A DNA stretch of 64,000 nt. It comes from Lumbricus terrestris (Eukaryota; Annelida; Clitellata; Crassiclitellata; Lumbricidae). The stretch is taken from NCBI GenBank assembly GCA_949752735.1, contig OX457053.1:9199491-9263490 (forward strand). The letters run 5' to 3'. Numbering within the stretch: the stretch's first letter is position 1; each line of letters starts with the position of its first letter. Below are positions 44,864-57,114 of this stretch, one piece after another. Position numbers and translations under genes: made by a program. The notes below the pieces were generated by a model. The model saw nothing but the letters and a program-made list of their open reading frames with translations, made no database searches and was not told the DNA's origin.

Positions 44864-45522
44864 CAGCGTTTCCCAAACTTTTTGGGCCACGGAACCCTTC
44901 GTGACCTAATATTTTCTTGCGGAACCCCAATCACAACTAACCGCATTACAACATGCATAACGCATGAGAAGCATAGGCCTACTAAACATGCGCTATTGTA
45001 GGCTATAAAGTTTCCTTTTCTTTTTGGAACATTACTTTGCACTGTATTAAAAACTAAGACTCGTGGACCACACTAGGTCTACTGCATGGAGTAGGCCTAC
45101 ATTGATGCTAGAAAGCTGGATTCTTATTGTAGGCTGCATCATTTCGTCGATTTCTATATTTTGCTTCTGTTCCAGCATAATATGAGAATGCAATTTCGTA
45201 CAATTTTTACCGGTAGGCTACGTGGTAAATGGTAAAAGCATGCTAACTCCTGTTACTGGGGGTGTATTTTTAGCTATCCAATTCTAGATTATTCCTGACC
45301 AGTGAAGGTTGATTGGAATTCTGCTTCATTTGCGCTGTGTCAATAAGATGTTCGTAGCCTTCATTAGAAGAGTTAGCTGGTTTTTCACCTACTTTGAATG
45401 GTTTTGTAACCGATTATTATCTTCTTTCATAGTAAGAAAGTATTTAAGCATCTTCTCGCGGAACCCCTGCGCCCACCCTGCGGAACCCAGGGGTTCCGCG
45501 GAACCCACTTTGGGAAACGCTG
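44864..45522. mobile_element. hAT-like non-autonomous transposon (659 bp)
   Basis: Ends CAGCGTTTCCCAAACTTT and its inverse ACTTTGGGAAACGCTG; subterminal GCGGAACCC repeats. A perfect 8-bp duplication GCGTAGGC lies at 44856-44863 and 45523-45530. The ends resemble vertebrate Charlie-type hATs. No transposase ORF. Confidence 0.92.
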
Positions 45523-45602
45523 GCGTAGGCACTCATAAGCCTGTTTGCGTATTTCTCTTTCATCTACCGTCTTTCATCTACCGTTTTAATTGAACCACTC
45601 AC

Positions 45603-45762
45603 TTCGATGTTCGCCCTTTTCACTGTCGCCCTTTTGTTTAGTCGCCCTTTTGATCGGCGCTTGTTCGAACAGTCGCCTTTAAAATCGGCGCCATTCTGCG
45701 GTCGCCCTTCTGATGGCCGCCGTTTCGAAGTCGCCCATTTGATAGTGAACCGGCCAATGCTC
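45603..45762. repeat. GTCGCCCTTTTGAT minisatellite
   Basis: Six or more irregular units of the type GTCGCCCTTTTGAT or TTCGAAC/GGCGCC occur. The style resembles the arms of the fold-back elements in this window, but no matching inverted arm was found, so it may be a single surviving arm. Confidence 0.6.
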
Positions 45763-46820
45763 CTTTCTCCCGGTGCACCGCCTCAACACACACACACACG
45801 CACGCGCGCACACGCAGCCACAGGCGCTATTTATAAGACTGTGTCAGTTAGGCCTACTTTCTCAAGACAGAGTAAAAATGAAAGCTAGATTGATGAAAAT
45901 GATTTTCGACTATAGCTAAGTTGAGATAATTATATAGGATTGAATGTGCAACTTGATAGATTTTAAATTCGACTGAGAAATCACTTAAGTTATAACGCTT
46001 TAATTTATCTGTCTCATTCGTGCAACATTCACGTTTATTGTGTGAGTTGTAAGCTTATTGCATATGCTAGACCTCATAGCCTAATAGCATATGCCATTGA
46101 TCACCGGTAGTAATTGTGATTTTTATTGCAAGAACTCAATTATACCGACCTTGCAAGGTTAAACAGGGGTCATGCGGTCCCTTTGCACACGGGCCCATGA
46201 AAAGCGTGCATATAATTATGATATCGATGCAATGATAGGTGAGATAATTAGGGCCTATATAATTATGTCAGTCTATCTGTCGCGCTCGTGTATTGTAATT
46301 AAATGGTGCGCCGCAAGAAACCTCATCTTTGCCACAGGCATGCTCGTGTATATAATTCGGGGCAATTGCTGAATAATGGTAACGGTAGTGACCTCACATC
46401 TCTCCTCTGACATCTCTCAACCAGAGTGAGAATTGCCGGGTTTTGAGGTGGTTCAACCCTCGCTAGTCTTTCTTAGGGTCACATTTAAGTCTTCTTTTCA
46501 CAACCCACCTCCACTAAGATCATACTCTGGCACGGTGTTAATTTTCTACAATTCTCACACTGCTATCAACTCATCTCACTCTCACCCCCAAATCAGGGAG
46601 AGACCAAATTGAGCACGTGTGGATCAGGGCCCTATAGGGAAAGACGTGTTCTCTCCGTTTTGGCACTTGCAGGAATCACAGGATACAGTAGGCCTATATA
46701 GCTAAACTTATTTTTTTTATGTAACCTACAATAAGAAATTGATATTTGTGTCGTTTTGGATGTGTAAATTGCAAATCATGGACAAGAATTGATAGGTGAT
46801 TGACATTATTAAATAAATAA

Positions 46821-46898
46821 ATAAAGTTTTCTTTCTACCATTTTGTTCAGCAAAAAATTTTTTTGTTGCTGAACAAAATGGTAGAAAGAAAACTTTAT
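46821..46898. other. Perfect 33-bp-stem hairpin
   Basis: 46821-46853 and 46866-46898 are exact reverse complements (the arm includes CTTTCTACCATTTTGTTCAG), with a 12-nt A/T-rich loop. It may be a short palindromic transposon or a hairpin RNA source. It lies in a gene-free region. Confidence 0.9.
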
Positions 46899-46955
46899 AA
46901 TACCATGACACTGTTGTAAGTAGGCCTACTAATAATAAGTAGATAAGTCTGCAAC

Positions 46956-47720
46956 TAGGGCTGCTGATTAATCGCAGTTAACGCGCGCGAATAACGCGTT
47001 AATTTTTTTAACGTTTAACGCGATTAAAAATTTTAATCGCGATTAAATTTTAATCGCAAAGACCACTTTTAGGTAGAAATTTTCCGAACAGTAGGCCTAC
47101 AACGCGTCGGTTAATGTCAAAGCCTAAAATCTTTGGCCGAGATTGGGCTTAATTCACGGAGGTGGGTTGGGCGTATTTGACGGCAGCAAGAACCATTTCC
47201 TGTTATCCTAATGGCGGCTAGAATGGGTTTAAAAAATGTTTAGCCTATCCCTTCTGTGAAAGTTTATCTTCCTGTGGACCTACTTTGATTTCTATGCATA
47301 GGCCCCTATTATAATATTATTTTCTTGCTGGTTATTGCAATCTGAGAATGAAAATATCGGAGATAACAGCAGAGAAAAAGTCAAGCGATATATAGGCCTA
47401 ATAAACTATCAGTTTACGTTTAAAACGGCAGATAGGCCTGCGTTAGCGTGCAAACAATTTAATACATAGGCTACAATAGCCTACAATACAATTTATTATT
47501 TATAACGCGCTTTAACAAGACACGTCTTGCACAACAGCGCGAATTTACGTAGGAATTTAAATAGCACACCTAGGCTATAGCTCTCGTATTATACACGCAC
47601 GAAGCATGCTTTGCTTTTTTTTATTCATCAACATGCGATTAATCGCAAGTTTAATCGAGATTAAAATTTTTAATCGCACGATTAATCGCGATTAAAAATT
47701 TTAATCGTTGAGCAGCCCTA
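46956..47720. mobile_element. hAT-like non-autonomous transposon with TAGGGCTGC ends
   Basis: TAGGGCTGCTGATTAATCGC and GAGCAGCCCTA ends; the subterminal regions repeat TAATCGCGATTAAA. A perfect 8-bp duplication TCTGCAAC lies at 46948-46955 and 47721-47728. 765 bp, no transposase ORF. Confidence 0.92.
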
Positions 47721-47728
47721 TCTGCAAC

Positions 47729-50051
47729 CGTTGATAAAAAACTAAAGTACGATAGAATACCATAATTTGAGCTCATTTTGTAGCTTGTCGCTAAGGGAAG
47801 AGCACCAATCTCTGGATTGTAGGCCTGTGTTCTCACGTTGATATACGTATACGATCTCTCGCGTTCTCTCACTGAAGTTTGATCGTATCTTCAAGTTGAA
47901 AGCTGGAATCCAGATGTTTCATGTAGTCCAGGCAAATCCTGACTTAGTGGCTTCATTTATTCGGTACTTGTCAGTTTGACGACTTTCAAGAAGTATCCGG
48001 GATCGAATGACTGCACTAAAACTATATTCCTAACCCTAACCGACATTCACGACGCCTAACCTGAGCTCTAGCTGACCCTCACGCTATTATATTTCTCTTT
48101 AACAAATTTCGAAACCGACTCATGAGAAAAGTATAATTTGTGTGGCAGTCATGAAACTGACAAGAACCCTTTATTCTATTCTATTCTAGTGTATTATTTT
48201 ATGGATTTACAAAGTGCCTCTCACAGTACAATCCATCAGAGGCGCTCCCTGTGTTAAGATTAACCCCTCAAAAATAAAAGTCAGACACAATGATTCTCCC
48301 TGATAAAATCTCAACCCGAGTTTTATCAGGAAGGTCATTCCACAGTAAAAGACCAACAGAAGCATAGGCACTAAGGCTGACTAAGCTAGACAGCCTGGAC
48401 TGTTGACGGGAGGAGTGACCAGGAGGAAGATGATGGATAGTCTACCTTGAGAATTGTAATAGTAGCGCTATAGAAACGTTCAGTCATTCAGTAGCCTACA
48501 ATTATAATTATAGCACACGAATTCCAAAATGTTGAATGCACGTGACTTCATGCCGCGCAGTAAATTTGGTGTTGCCATGGTTACAATTGTGTGCAGGCAT
48601 ACACACACCATTGAGTATTTAATTATTACATAAGAAGAAGCGTAGGCCTACATTAAATTTATAAGCCAATCAGATCGATCTTGAGTGCTTATAAGAAGAG
48701 ACACGCACAACCCATGCATTGCCAATCACCCAGGTGAACAGGTGAACAAACAGTAGCTTTGCTGCTGTATTCAATCTGTCCTGTCTGTATTCAATATGCA
48801 AATCAACGTTCACATTCTGCCTGATATTTCTATAGTCTCAGGCGTTGAGCCATTAGTGGGCACATATTCCACAAGCTCTTCTAGATAGAAGCTCCTCTTT
48901 AGAGCACCAGGGTTCAGTTAATTATTTGTTAGACGGGCTGTCACATATGGCGATGAATCTAGAAAACGTCTGGACTATAAGGGCCTCGTTCAAATATTCG
49001 TAATGGATGCCCAAGTTACCTTTCTACATGTCAGTCCAATTCTTCCGTGCTTCTCTGTTTCCGGTCTTAATAATCCACTGTCTTGATTATAATAGGCCTA
49101 GTCGCAATCAGGCCTACACACATAGGCCTAGTCACTATTTCCTACGAGTAGAATACATGAAAGTAATGTAATTTAATGCAACGTAATCTGAAACATTATA
49201 GCGCCGTTTACAGCCGTGAATAGCGCCTCCAGTGCGAGTAGGTATATGGTACCCGAGAGAAGAAAAAGGTTTTTAGAAGATACAAAGATGTAGGAACAGA
49301 TCTAGAAAAATGGAAATCAGTAAACTGAGTAGTTGCAAATGTATACTATGTCACCGGCCATTTTTTCTGATGACCTTTTTTTCTTGTTTTATCATTCGGT
49401 TCAAAAATTGATAAATCGATGAAAAATAGACCACTGATCTGACCTTCTTTAGTCTTTTTCTTCTTCACCAAAATTGCACACAGCAATTCGGGATTTTTCT
49501 GCAGGTGGTGGAAATTATTACGCATTTACTTTTCGGGGGGACGGTAGGCTCCGTATATTTACATGCGTGCAGTACATCGCTATTTTTCCAAGTCAGAACC
49601 AGGTCTCCGCCTATAGCCTATAATATGCTTTTAGACAGCGCTTCGATACCATATGGACTGACCGATATACATATGTATATTATATTTTATATATGTATAT
49701 AATAATAATAAAAATATGTATATATACATATATTATATATAATAATAAAAAAATATATAGGCCTAGGCCTATGTATAGTCGCTCAAGTCTTTTCATTTTA
49801 GTTGCGGTTGGACTTGCATGGACTGTCATCGCAGCGCTCGTGAGTAGATTAATTCTTGGAGGTGCGCAATGCAAATGCTCCGAATTAATATAGATCTAAT
49901 TATGATAATAAATTACCAATTCCTTGAATGAGCAGAGGCATTGCCGTATAGGCCTACGGCATAGCTTTTGCCCGGTCCGTATACAATAATAACAATGCGC
50001 AACAATATAGGAGCATCAATAATATGTATACGGCGTTACTCTCGTGAACGG
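47729..50051. other. Gene-poor stretch
   Basis: It holds the LINE remnant at 48190, a copy of the shared MITE module near 49352-49395, and a TATA/ATAA-rich microsatellite near 49675-49760. No coding exon recognised. Confidence 0.5.
48190..48440 (-). mobile_element. LINE 3'-end remnant
   Basis: Read on the minus strand it gives a degraded ORF2 C-terminus (LLLWNDLPDKTR) followed by GGAGCGCCTCTGATGG and GGCACTTTGTAAATCC. A small related piece lies near 62690. Confidence 0.55.
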
Positions 50052-50213
50052 CAGAGGCGGATACAGAAATTTTCAAAGGGGGTCAAAATTTTTGGTCTTG
50101 TTTCTGAAATTTGTTCTCATTGTTCATTTCCTCTGCCAAAAATAGCTGTTGAGAAATGTGCAAATTTCTAAATGGGGCGCCATGGCCAGATTTACCACCT
50201 GAATCCGCCCCTG
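50052..50213. mobile_element. MITE with CAGAGGCGGAT ends
   Basis: CAGAGGCGGATACAG at the left and CTGAATCCGCCCCTG at the right form a 15-bp imperfect inverted repeat. The flanks show no clear duplication. The end style resembles the CAGTGGCG elements. Confidence 0.65.
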
Positions 50214-50683
50214 GAGGCTGGAGGACGGTGGTAGCGGATCTCACACGATCAATTCTTTGAAAATGATCTTGATCGAAGTCATACGCCATATAAAAGCATT
50301 TTCATATAGCATTTAGGCCTACTTCTGTATCTATATTATGACTGCGTATACGCCGTATAGTGCTATAATCAAAAGCAACGAAAAGCAATGAATGATCTGC
50401 AGGCATGATTATGCACGATGCAGAACATTGCTCATGCGCAATTGAGACGTTTTGTGAAGAGCTATAATAGTCTACAAAGCAAACGCAATTGCACTTATAA
50501 ACACTTCACATAATCTCTCCTCAAGCAGTATCGACTCGCAATTAGCTTTTATACAGGCGGTAGATAAAGTCAGGTCGGGCATACATGGTCTCAACAATTA
50601 GTTCAGCTTAAAAAATGACCATCAAAGCACAACCTCACTAACGCAAATCTATAGGTATACGATCAAGAAAACAGGAAGTTTGA

Positions 50684-50894
50684 CAGCACACACACATACA
50701 CATATAGACACGCACACAGACACCCACACGCCAGCACACACACGCGCGCGCGCGCGCGCACACACACCCACACGCACACACACAGACACGCACACGCACA
50801 AACACCCCCCCCCCCACACACACACACGCACACACGCCACACACACTCGCACGACGCACCCCACCGCATCCCTCCCACACACACACACACACAG
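50684..50894. repeat. CA/CG-rich microsatellite
   Basis: Compound CACACA, CGCGCG and CACACG tracts with a C run. The ORFs reading through it in several frames are not genes. Confidence 0.9.
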
Positions 50895-51235
50895 GGGTTG
50901 TAAGCTCGTAGGCCCTATAGGCCTATAATCCGATATTATATACATATATATACATGTATAATACAATCACGTGATCCTATCCGTGCGCATGCGCGTCTAA
51001 AAGACTTAAGAAAGACCAATAGACGTCGATGGCCAATAATCGAGTTGAGATCGAGAGTAAAATCGATCGATCGGTCGTCGATCGGTCGGTCGGTTGACTT
51101 TGCTGCAGTCGTCGTCGTCGTCTCAAAGTCTCTTCGATCCATTATACATGTATTGTATATAGTCAGTCGATCGTTGGTTCGGTTGGTCGACGGATAGTCA
51201 GACCTTCGACTACGACAGTGCCAGACAGATTGGCG

Positions 51236-51520
51236 GACGGACGGACGGACGGATGGACGGACGGACAGACTGACTGACTGACTGAGTGAGTGATTGACTG
51301 ACTGACTGACTGACTGTCTGACTGACTGTGAATGACTGACTGGCTGACTGACTGACTGTGAATGACTGACTGACTGACTGTGAATGACTGACTGACTGAC
51401 TGACTGTGAATGACTGACTGACTGACTGACTGACTGACTGACTGACTGACTGACTGACTGACTGACTGACTGGCTGACTGACTGACTGATAGATAGACAG
51501 ACGGACGGACGGACAGACGG
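51236..51520. repeat. GACT/GGAC tetranucleotide array with higher order
   Basis: GACG tracts flank a long GACT array in which GTGAAT interrupts at 20-30-bp intervals, giving a second-level period. Open SQSV-type readings in three frames are an artefact of a 4-bp repeat lacking stop codons. Confidence 0.9.
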
Positions 51521-51599
51521 ATGGACAAACATACAGACTAACAGACAGACAAACAGACTTGCAGACTAACAGACAGACGGACGGAAAGACGAACGACAA

Positions 51600-52605
51600 G
51601 ACAGACCCAGACTGACAGCAGCTGTAAACTGCTCGATCTTTCCTCTTCTATACTTGTTAAGTCCGCACGTGACCATAGGCCTACATCGCGGACAACGATT
51701 AGGCCTATAATAATTAGCCTATTATAACCGTTCTTTATAAGTTATATACCGTTCTACTGTAGCCTAAACAATAATAATTTGATTACCTTACGTGGCTCTT
51801 GCACTTGGAACCGAACCATTTCTGCCGACCGAATTACTTTTGACTGAGCGCTCGTGCGTTAAACCGATTCAGCGACAAAGCGGCTTCTGTGCATGATGCA
51901 GAAATCTTGAGATTACGATTACGATTACGATCACGACTACGATTAGGCCTACGATACGACGCGTAGGCCTACAAGGCAGTAATTTAGCCTAATCCTTGTG
52001 GAATTGACATCTAGCCTAGAATTATGTCTAAGCGAGAGGTCTTCAGAGTTTTATGGAAACAGAGATTTGTTTTTGAAAAGAAAACATAGTCTACTTGCTA
52101 TTATAGGCACTCAAAGGATTATAATTTACAGTCTTCCGTTATCTGCATATGGATATTACAGCTCAACCGAGTTACTCATCGAAGATCCGTGAACAATTAT
52201 TAGGAAGGTAAGCTTGGCCATCGGTCTCACTATGTCTCTGTGCACGGACAACCCTTCTGACGCGACTCAGCGCTCTTTGGATAAGCTGTATGGCACCATG
52301 CGCTTCTATATAGCTTTTAGGTAGCGCCTTATAGCAAAGAAGTCATGACTGGCGAGATTCTTTTAAGCTATATTCCAGTGTTTTGTATACAGCCAATTAA
52401 GGGATGCCGTGGCGCTGTCTCTTGTCTTGAGGGTTCTCTTCATCGAAAACCTCAACCATTCCTTATAGGCCAGTCTATAGTTTCTTTCCGTTTATCGCCT
52501 ATCCTCAGTATCCTGTTCTATTCCATCTTATAGCCTATCATAATCCTATCCTCTTCCATCTTAGCATATCCTATCGTATTGTATCTTACGCCTATATTAT
52601 AACGT
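51600..52605. other. Gene-poor stretch
   Basis: No domain-bearing ORF. A GTAAGC donor-like site at 52208 after a short open stretch could mark a non-coding 5' exon of the CNBD2-like gene, but nothing confirms it. Confidence 0.3.
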
Positions 52606-53505
52606 GGTGACAGGACAATTACCCCCTGGACAATTACCCCCGGACAATTACCCCCCGACAATTACCCCTGGACAATTACCCCCCCAGGACAATTACCCCC
52701 CGGACAACTACCCCCCGTGCCAGTTACCCCCGGACAACTACCCCCCGTGCCAATTACCCCCCGGACAATTACCCCCGTACCAATTACCCCCGGACAATTA
52801 CCCCCCCGTGTCATGTTAGATACAAGTTAGTGTTAAGCATTCAAGAAAAATATTAAATAAAATCCAACCTAAAAACGGCTCTAAGCTAGTTGTAACGCCT
52901 GCCTAATAAAATCTTTAAATGTTTATCTTTCCCTCTCTGTAAGATTTATAAAATTGCATCATGACTAGGTAAGGATAAATTAAGTACCCTAGCTAGTATA
53001 TATTATGCAAGAGCCTGCAGGTAACGTATGCATGAGAGCGAGAGAAACAGATACATGGAGATAAATAGAGAAAGACAGCGAGAGGAACAGAAGAGGCATG
53101 GAGTGCTAGAAGGAGCTGGGTATGTACGCAGATAGCTGAGAAATAATGGTAGTAGGAAAGAGTGTGTATAAGTATGTACAATAAGTATTGTAGAGTGAGA
53201 TAATGACTAAAGATGTCTACACAGCAAAGTTACTTTAGGATAGGTTTTGGCAGCTCTGAAGGTCTGACAAATACGAAGACCATGACAATGAGAACGTTCG
53301 TTCCCTCACGCGTATACGAACAACTGAACAAGCTCACACTGTGCCACGGGGGGTAGTTGTCCGGGGGGTAATTGGTATGGGGGTAATTGTCCGGGGGGTA
53401 ATTGGCACAGGGGGTAGTTGTCCGGGGGTAATTGGCACGGGGGGTAGTTGTCCGGGGGTAATTGTCCTGGGGGGTAATTGCCCAGGGGGTAATTGCCCTA
53501 GACCC
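52606..53505. mobile_element. Fold-back element with GGACAATTACCCCC arms
   Basis: Left arm (52606-52808) repeats GGACAATTACCCCC-type units of 14-17 bp; right arm (53343-53505) is the same in reverse. The direct repeat TATAACGT lies at 52598-52605 and 53506-53513. The 530-bp middle has no convincing ORF. Confidence 0.8.
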
Positions 53506-53735
53506 TATAACGTATAGCAACACATTCGGCAGAGACTTTAGAAACAGAGTATGGAGCAATAGGCACTCCAGAAGAGACAATTTAAGTCCCCGCTTAGTAG
53601 GGGGCCTATATGCCACGATGAATTTAAACAAGATGGTGGGGATATGATTAGGCAGGGGGAAAATAGACATTAGTGTAGTACATAATATTTATACAGTAGG
53701 AATAACAATATAGATACAGGTTAAAGTCTTGGGTG

Positions 53736-53965
53736 TAGGACATTAGCCCCCTGGACATTATCCCACCCGGACATTTTCCCCCGAACAAAATCCTCCCGGA
53801 CATATCCCCTCCCCCGATTATGCGTGGGATATTATCCCCCGGACAAAATTGTTTAATACCACTTACACGCAATAATATTATGTTCTACCAGAGCGTTTTG
53901 TCCTACCCTGGGGAGTTTTGTCCGGGGGTTTGTCCGGGGGCTTTGTCCAGGGGAAATGTCCGTGC
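53736..53965. mobile_element. Smaller fold-back relative with GGACATT and GGACAAAA units
   Basis: The left part repeats GGACATT.CCCCC and GGACAAAAT.CTCCC; the right part carries inverse units (GTTTTGTCCGGGGG, GGGGAAATGTCC). It lies 230 bp beyond the 52606 element and is related in style. No target duplication found. Confidence 0.6.
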
Positions 53966-54294
53966 GCCATCCTGCCCTAGCCTGCCCTATCACATCGGAC
54001 CGCCCAATGGTTTGGGATCATCCTTAGGCTAATAAGCCTAGGCCTAGGCCTAGGCCTATAGGCTAACAGACCTATTTTTAATAACGCTGGAAACGAATTT
54101 GCTTGAGTTGACCATTGATTGTAGACTTAATTGTGCATAATTATTATCATGATAAGAACGCCATAGAAATAATCTAAATAGATATATTATTAGATCAAAG
54201 AATAATTAGATTATATATTATAAGATTCGATAAGCTGCATGCGCTAATGTTTGCTTGTGTAGGTACTCTTAACGTCTTGCACGTTGATCAACAG

Positions 54295-57066
54295 GTGATA
54301 TGAATCGTCAGTGTGAGAGGCTTATTGGGATACTGTGTCAGCCAATCAAAAATCGACACATCGATGAGATTCGTCTGGTTACAGATTGGCTGCGAGATAC
54401 CATACCCTGCCTGAGAACGGAGGAATCGGGTAACTATAGGCTACTCTATGGCCCATAGACCTACGCAATGTTTTATACAAAATTCGCTTACTTATATACT
54501 TAATAATTATTCAAGGAGAGGATAGGCCTACCTGTTGTCCTGTGGACCAAATTCATGGGCCATGGCCGTATCTGAGACGTGTCTTAATGATAAATTTGGC
54601 CCTGGCAGCATTGTAATTACGGTATATATATATATATATATATAAACCAAATCTGCTAAACGCCAGGCTCCATTTTTTTCCATTTTGCAAGCTGCCAGTA
54701 CAGAATCCAGGGAGGTCAAACTGTAGATAAACTTTGCTCTGGTTATCACGCCTCAGGATTTTACACCCAAAATTGACAAAGAGATCTGTTGAAAAGAGTT
54801 GATACCCACTGATCCTCGGATCCTCCACCTTACTAAATGACACCCGCATTAACAGTTGCTCTGGCCCTCTGGTTACCAGACTCGGACCACTTTCTGACTA
54901 CTCTTTGGAATAGGCTTCTGACTCGATGCAGCACACGTGAAAACGCTGGTGCCCTGCGAGTGGCGCTTTAGAAGCAGCTAGAGGAGCACCTTCCCTTGAA
55001 AACTGACACCTATTTTTCGTTCATTTATTCATTCATTCATTCTATGGACTTATATAGCACACTTTTAGGAAACTCCTTTTTAACATCTGCTTTCTGATTT
55101 TTCACAAATTTCTAAGGAAACTATTCATATTAAAAATTATACACAAAATGAAACAGAGAAATTTGCATAAGGAACCTCTTTGAAAAATACCCGTATTCTT
55201 AATTTCCAGCATTGCATTTTTCAAGCTCTTGCTACTAAAAAATTTCAACCGTGACTATCGTAAAAACTATGCCCCCTGAAAAAATTTCGGCGGGCGCCCA
55301 TGGCTGGGCCTCTGAGCATTTGCTCCTCTGCCCCCTCTCGGTGACCCTATTGAAAGCACGTACCACGATACGAGTTTAATTATCCATCTTAAAGAGTGTC
55401 GAATTAATAATAATATTCGTTTTATTGAAACCGGTCGGCATAACACGACAGTTAGGCCTAACAAGCACAAAGGAGCAGCGAATAAAGCCTATAGTCCTTA
55501 GACCTTAAAGCCTAGTAAACGTTGTAAATATTGTCCGAGTTTAGCAATTATTATTATAATCCCATTCACGAAATCCCTCTTCGCAAAGACATGCACCATT
55601 AACATCAAAGCCTCTGTAAAAGTCTGTATACGTATTGCCATGGAAACCTGATCCCATGCATATTGCCATGGTAACCTGATCCCATGCATATAGCCATGGT
55701 AAACTAATCCAATGCATCAGTTTCTGAGTTGATTCAAGGTCTAGTTCCACAGTATAGCCTACTTGACAAATAATTATATTCTATGGGTTGCTTCCAGAAT
55801 ATGCTAATGACAAGCGGGCTATAACAGTACTATATGTTCGACCTTTGATTGAAACAATGACAGAAAGACTAGTCTTGTCTATACTGCGCGTGTTGAAGTT
55901 CGACATGCATGTCTAGACCTATTATAATTATCCAAAAGTGTCTATACGGACTAGTATAGCTCTACTTGGCCAAAATACTTCGTAGTCTATGGTGTACTTG
56001 AGCAAAATACTTAGCATGTTTTGGTTAAGCAAAAGGTCAAACTAGTAGCCTAGGTATAGGCCTACATTTAAGCATGGCCAAAAATGCTTCAAGCTCGAGT
56101 CAGACCTATAGACTTTGAATGTAGCCCAGATTTCGCCAGAATCCTTTATAAACATATCAAAAATTACTTTACATTATTTGATTTGAAAAAGACCTTTGTG
56201 TAGCCTACTTGGCGAAAGTACTTTGTTTAATTGGCAAACGAACATCGCATACTTTGCCAAAATGTTTCAAATTATAAACATAGGCTATATCTCCAGGCTG
56301 TCTATGCCGTAATCCATAATATTATATGCTACGCTGGCATTTTGATAAGACAACAAGCAGTAGCGTAGCCAGGAATTTTTCATGGGGGGTTTTATGGCCG
56401 AAAACCCTGTTTTTTGCTATTTTTTCTTACTTAAATGGAAAAATAACCTTAAAAAATCTTTTTTTCGGAGCCAATGGGGGGTTTTGACCCCCGAAACCCC
56501 CCCTTGCCTACGCCACTGACAACAAGACATTTTTATATGGCTTATCTACGAAGAGCCATTTAGTATCACTTATAACAAACTTCAGATGGTCGAGTCTGTT
56601 TTATGATACTTGTAGCGCGACAAGGAATTAAGCGCTAAGCCGTTCGCTGCCTTTTAGTCGCTCTCACTTGATTCAAACTCAATGGCCCCTGTTAGTTGTA
56701 GTTTGCCCAGGCGATTGACTGTTCACATATACGGAGTCACTTAATCTCGTCTTAAGCGCAAACAGGTGTTCGCGGCGACTGGCGGCGGTTTAGCGCGTTT
56801 CTAGGGAACCGCATGTTTTGTTTACAGGTGACCTCGATTCTCGAGTCTAATGCTAAACACGAAGAATATGAGACTTCTATAATCTACAGCTTAAGAACAA
56901 ACAGATCGTTTAAAGGAAATGATCGTAAAATTATATACATGGTCATCAGCGACAGGTTTATTAATTCCAGATGGGGAGAGACAGACAGACAGACAGACAC
57001 ACAGACAGACACACAGACACACAGACACACAGAGAAAGCGGAAGAGCGAGAGAGTAAGAGAGAGGG

Positions 57067-57114
<48 letters not shown>

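Noticed and set aside
50638..50966. Cys/Val-rich and His/Thr-rich ORFs
   Set aside because: CA/CG microsatellite artefact.
51163..51532. SQSVSQS-type ORFs in three minus frames
   Set aside because: GACT tetranucleotide repeat; stop-free in three frames, no gene signal.
56828..56970. Extra CNBD2-like exon after TTTACAG at 56827
   Set aside because: Joining it from the exon ending 54429 (phase 1) meets a stop; the direct junction to 58051 restores a continuous CNB domain.
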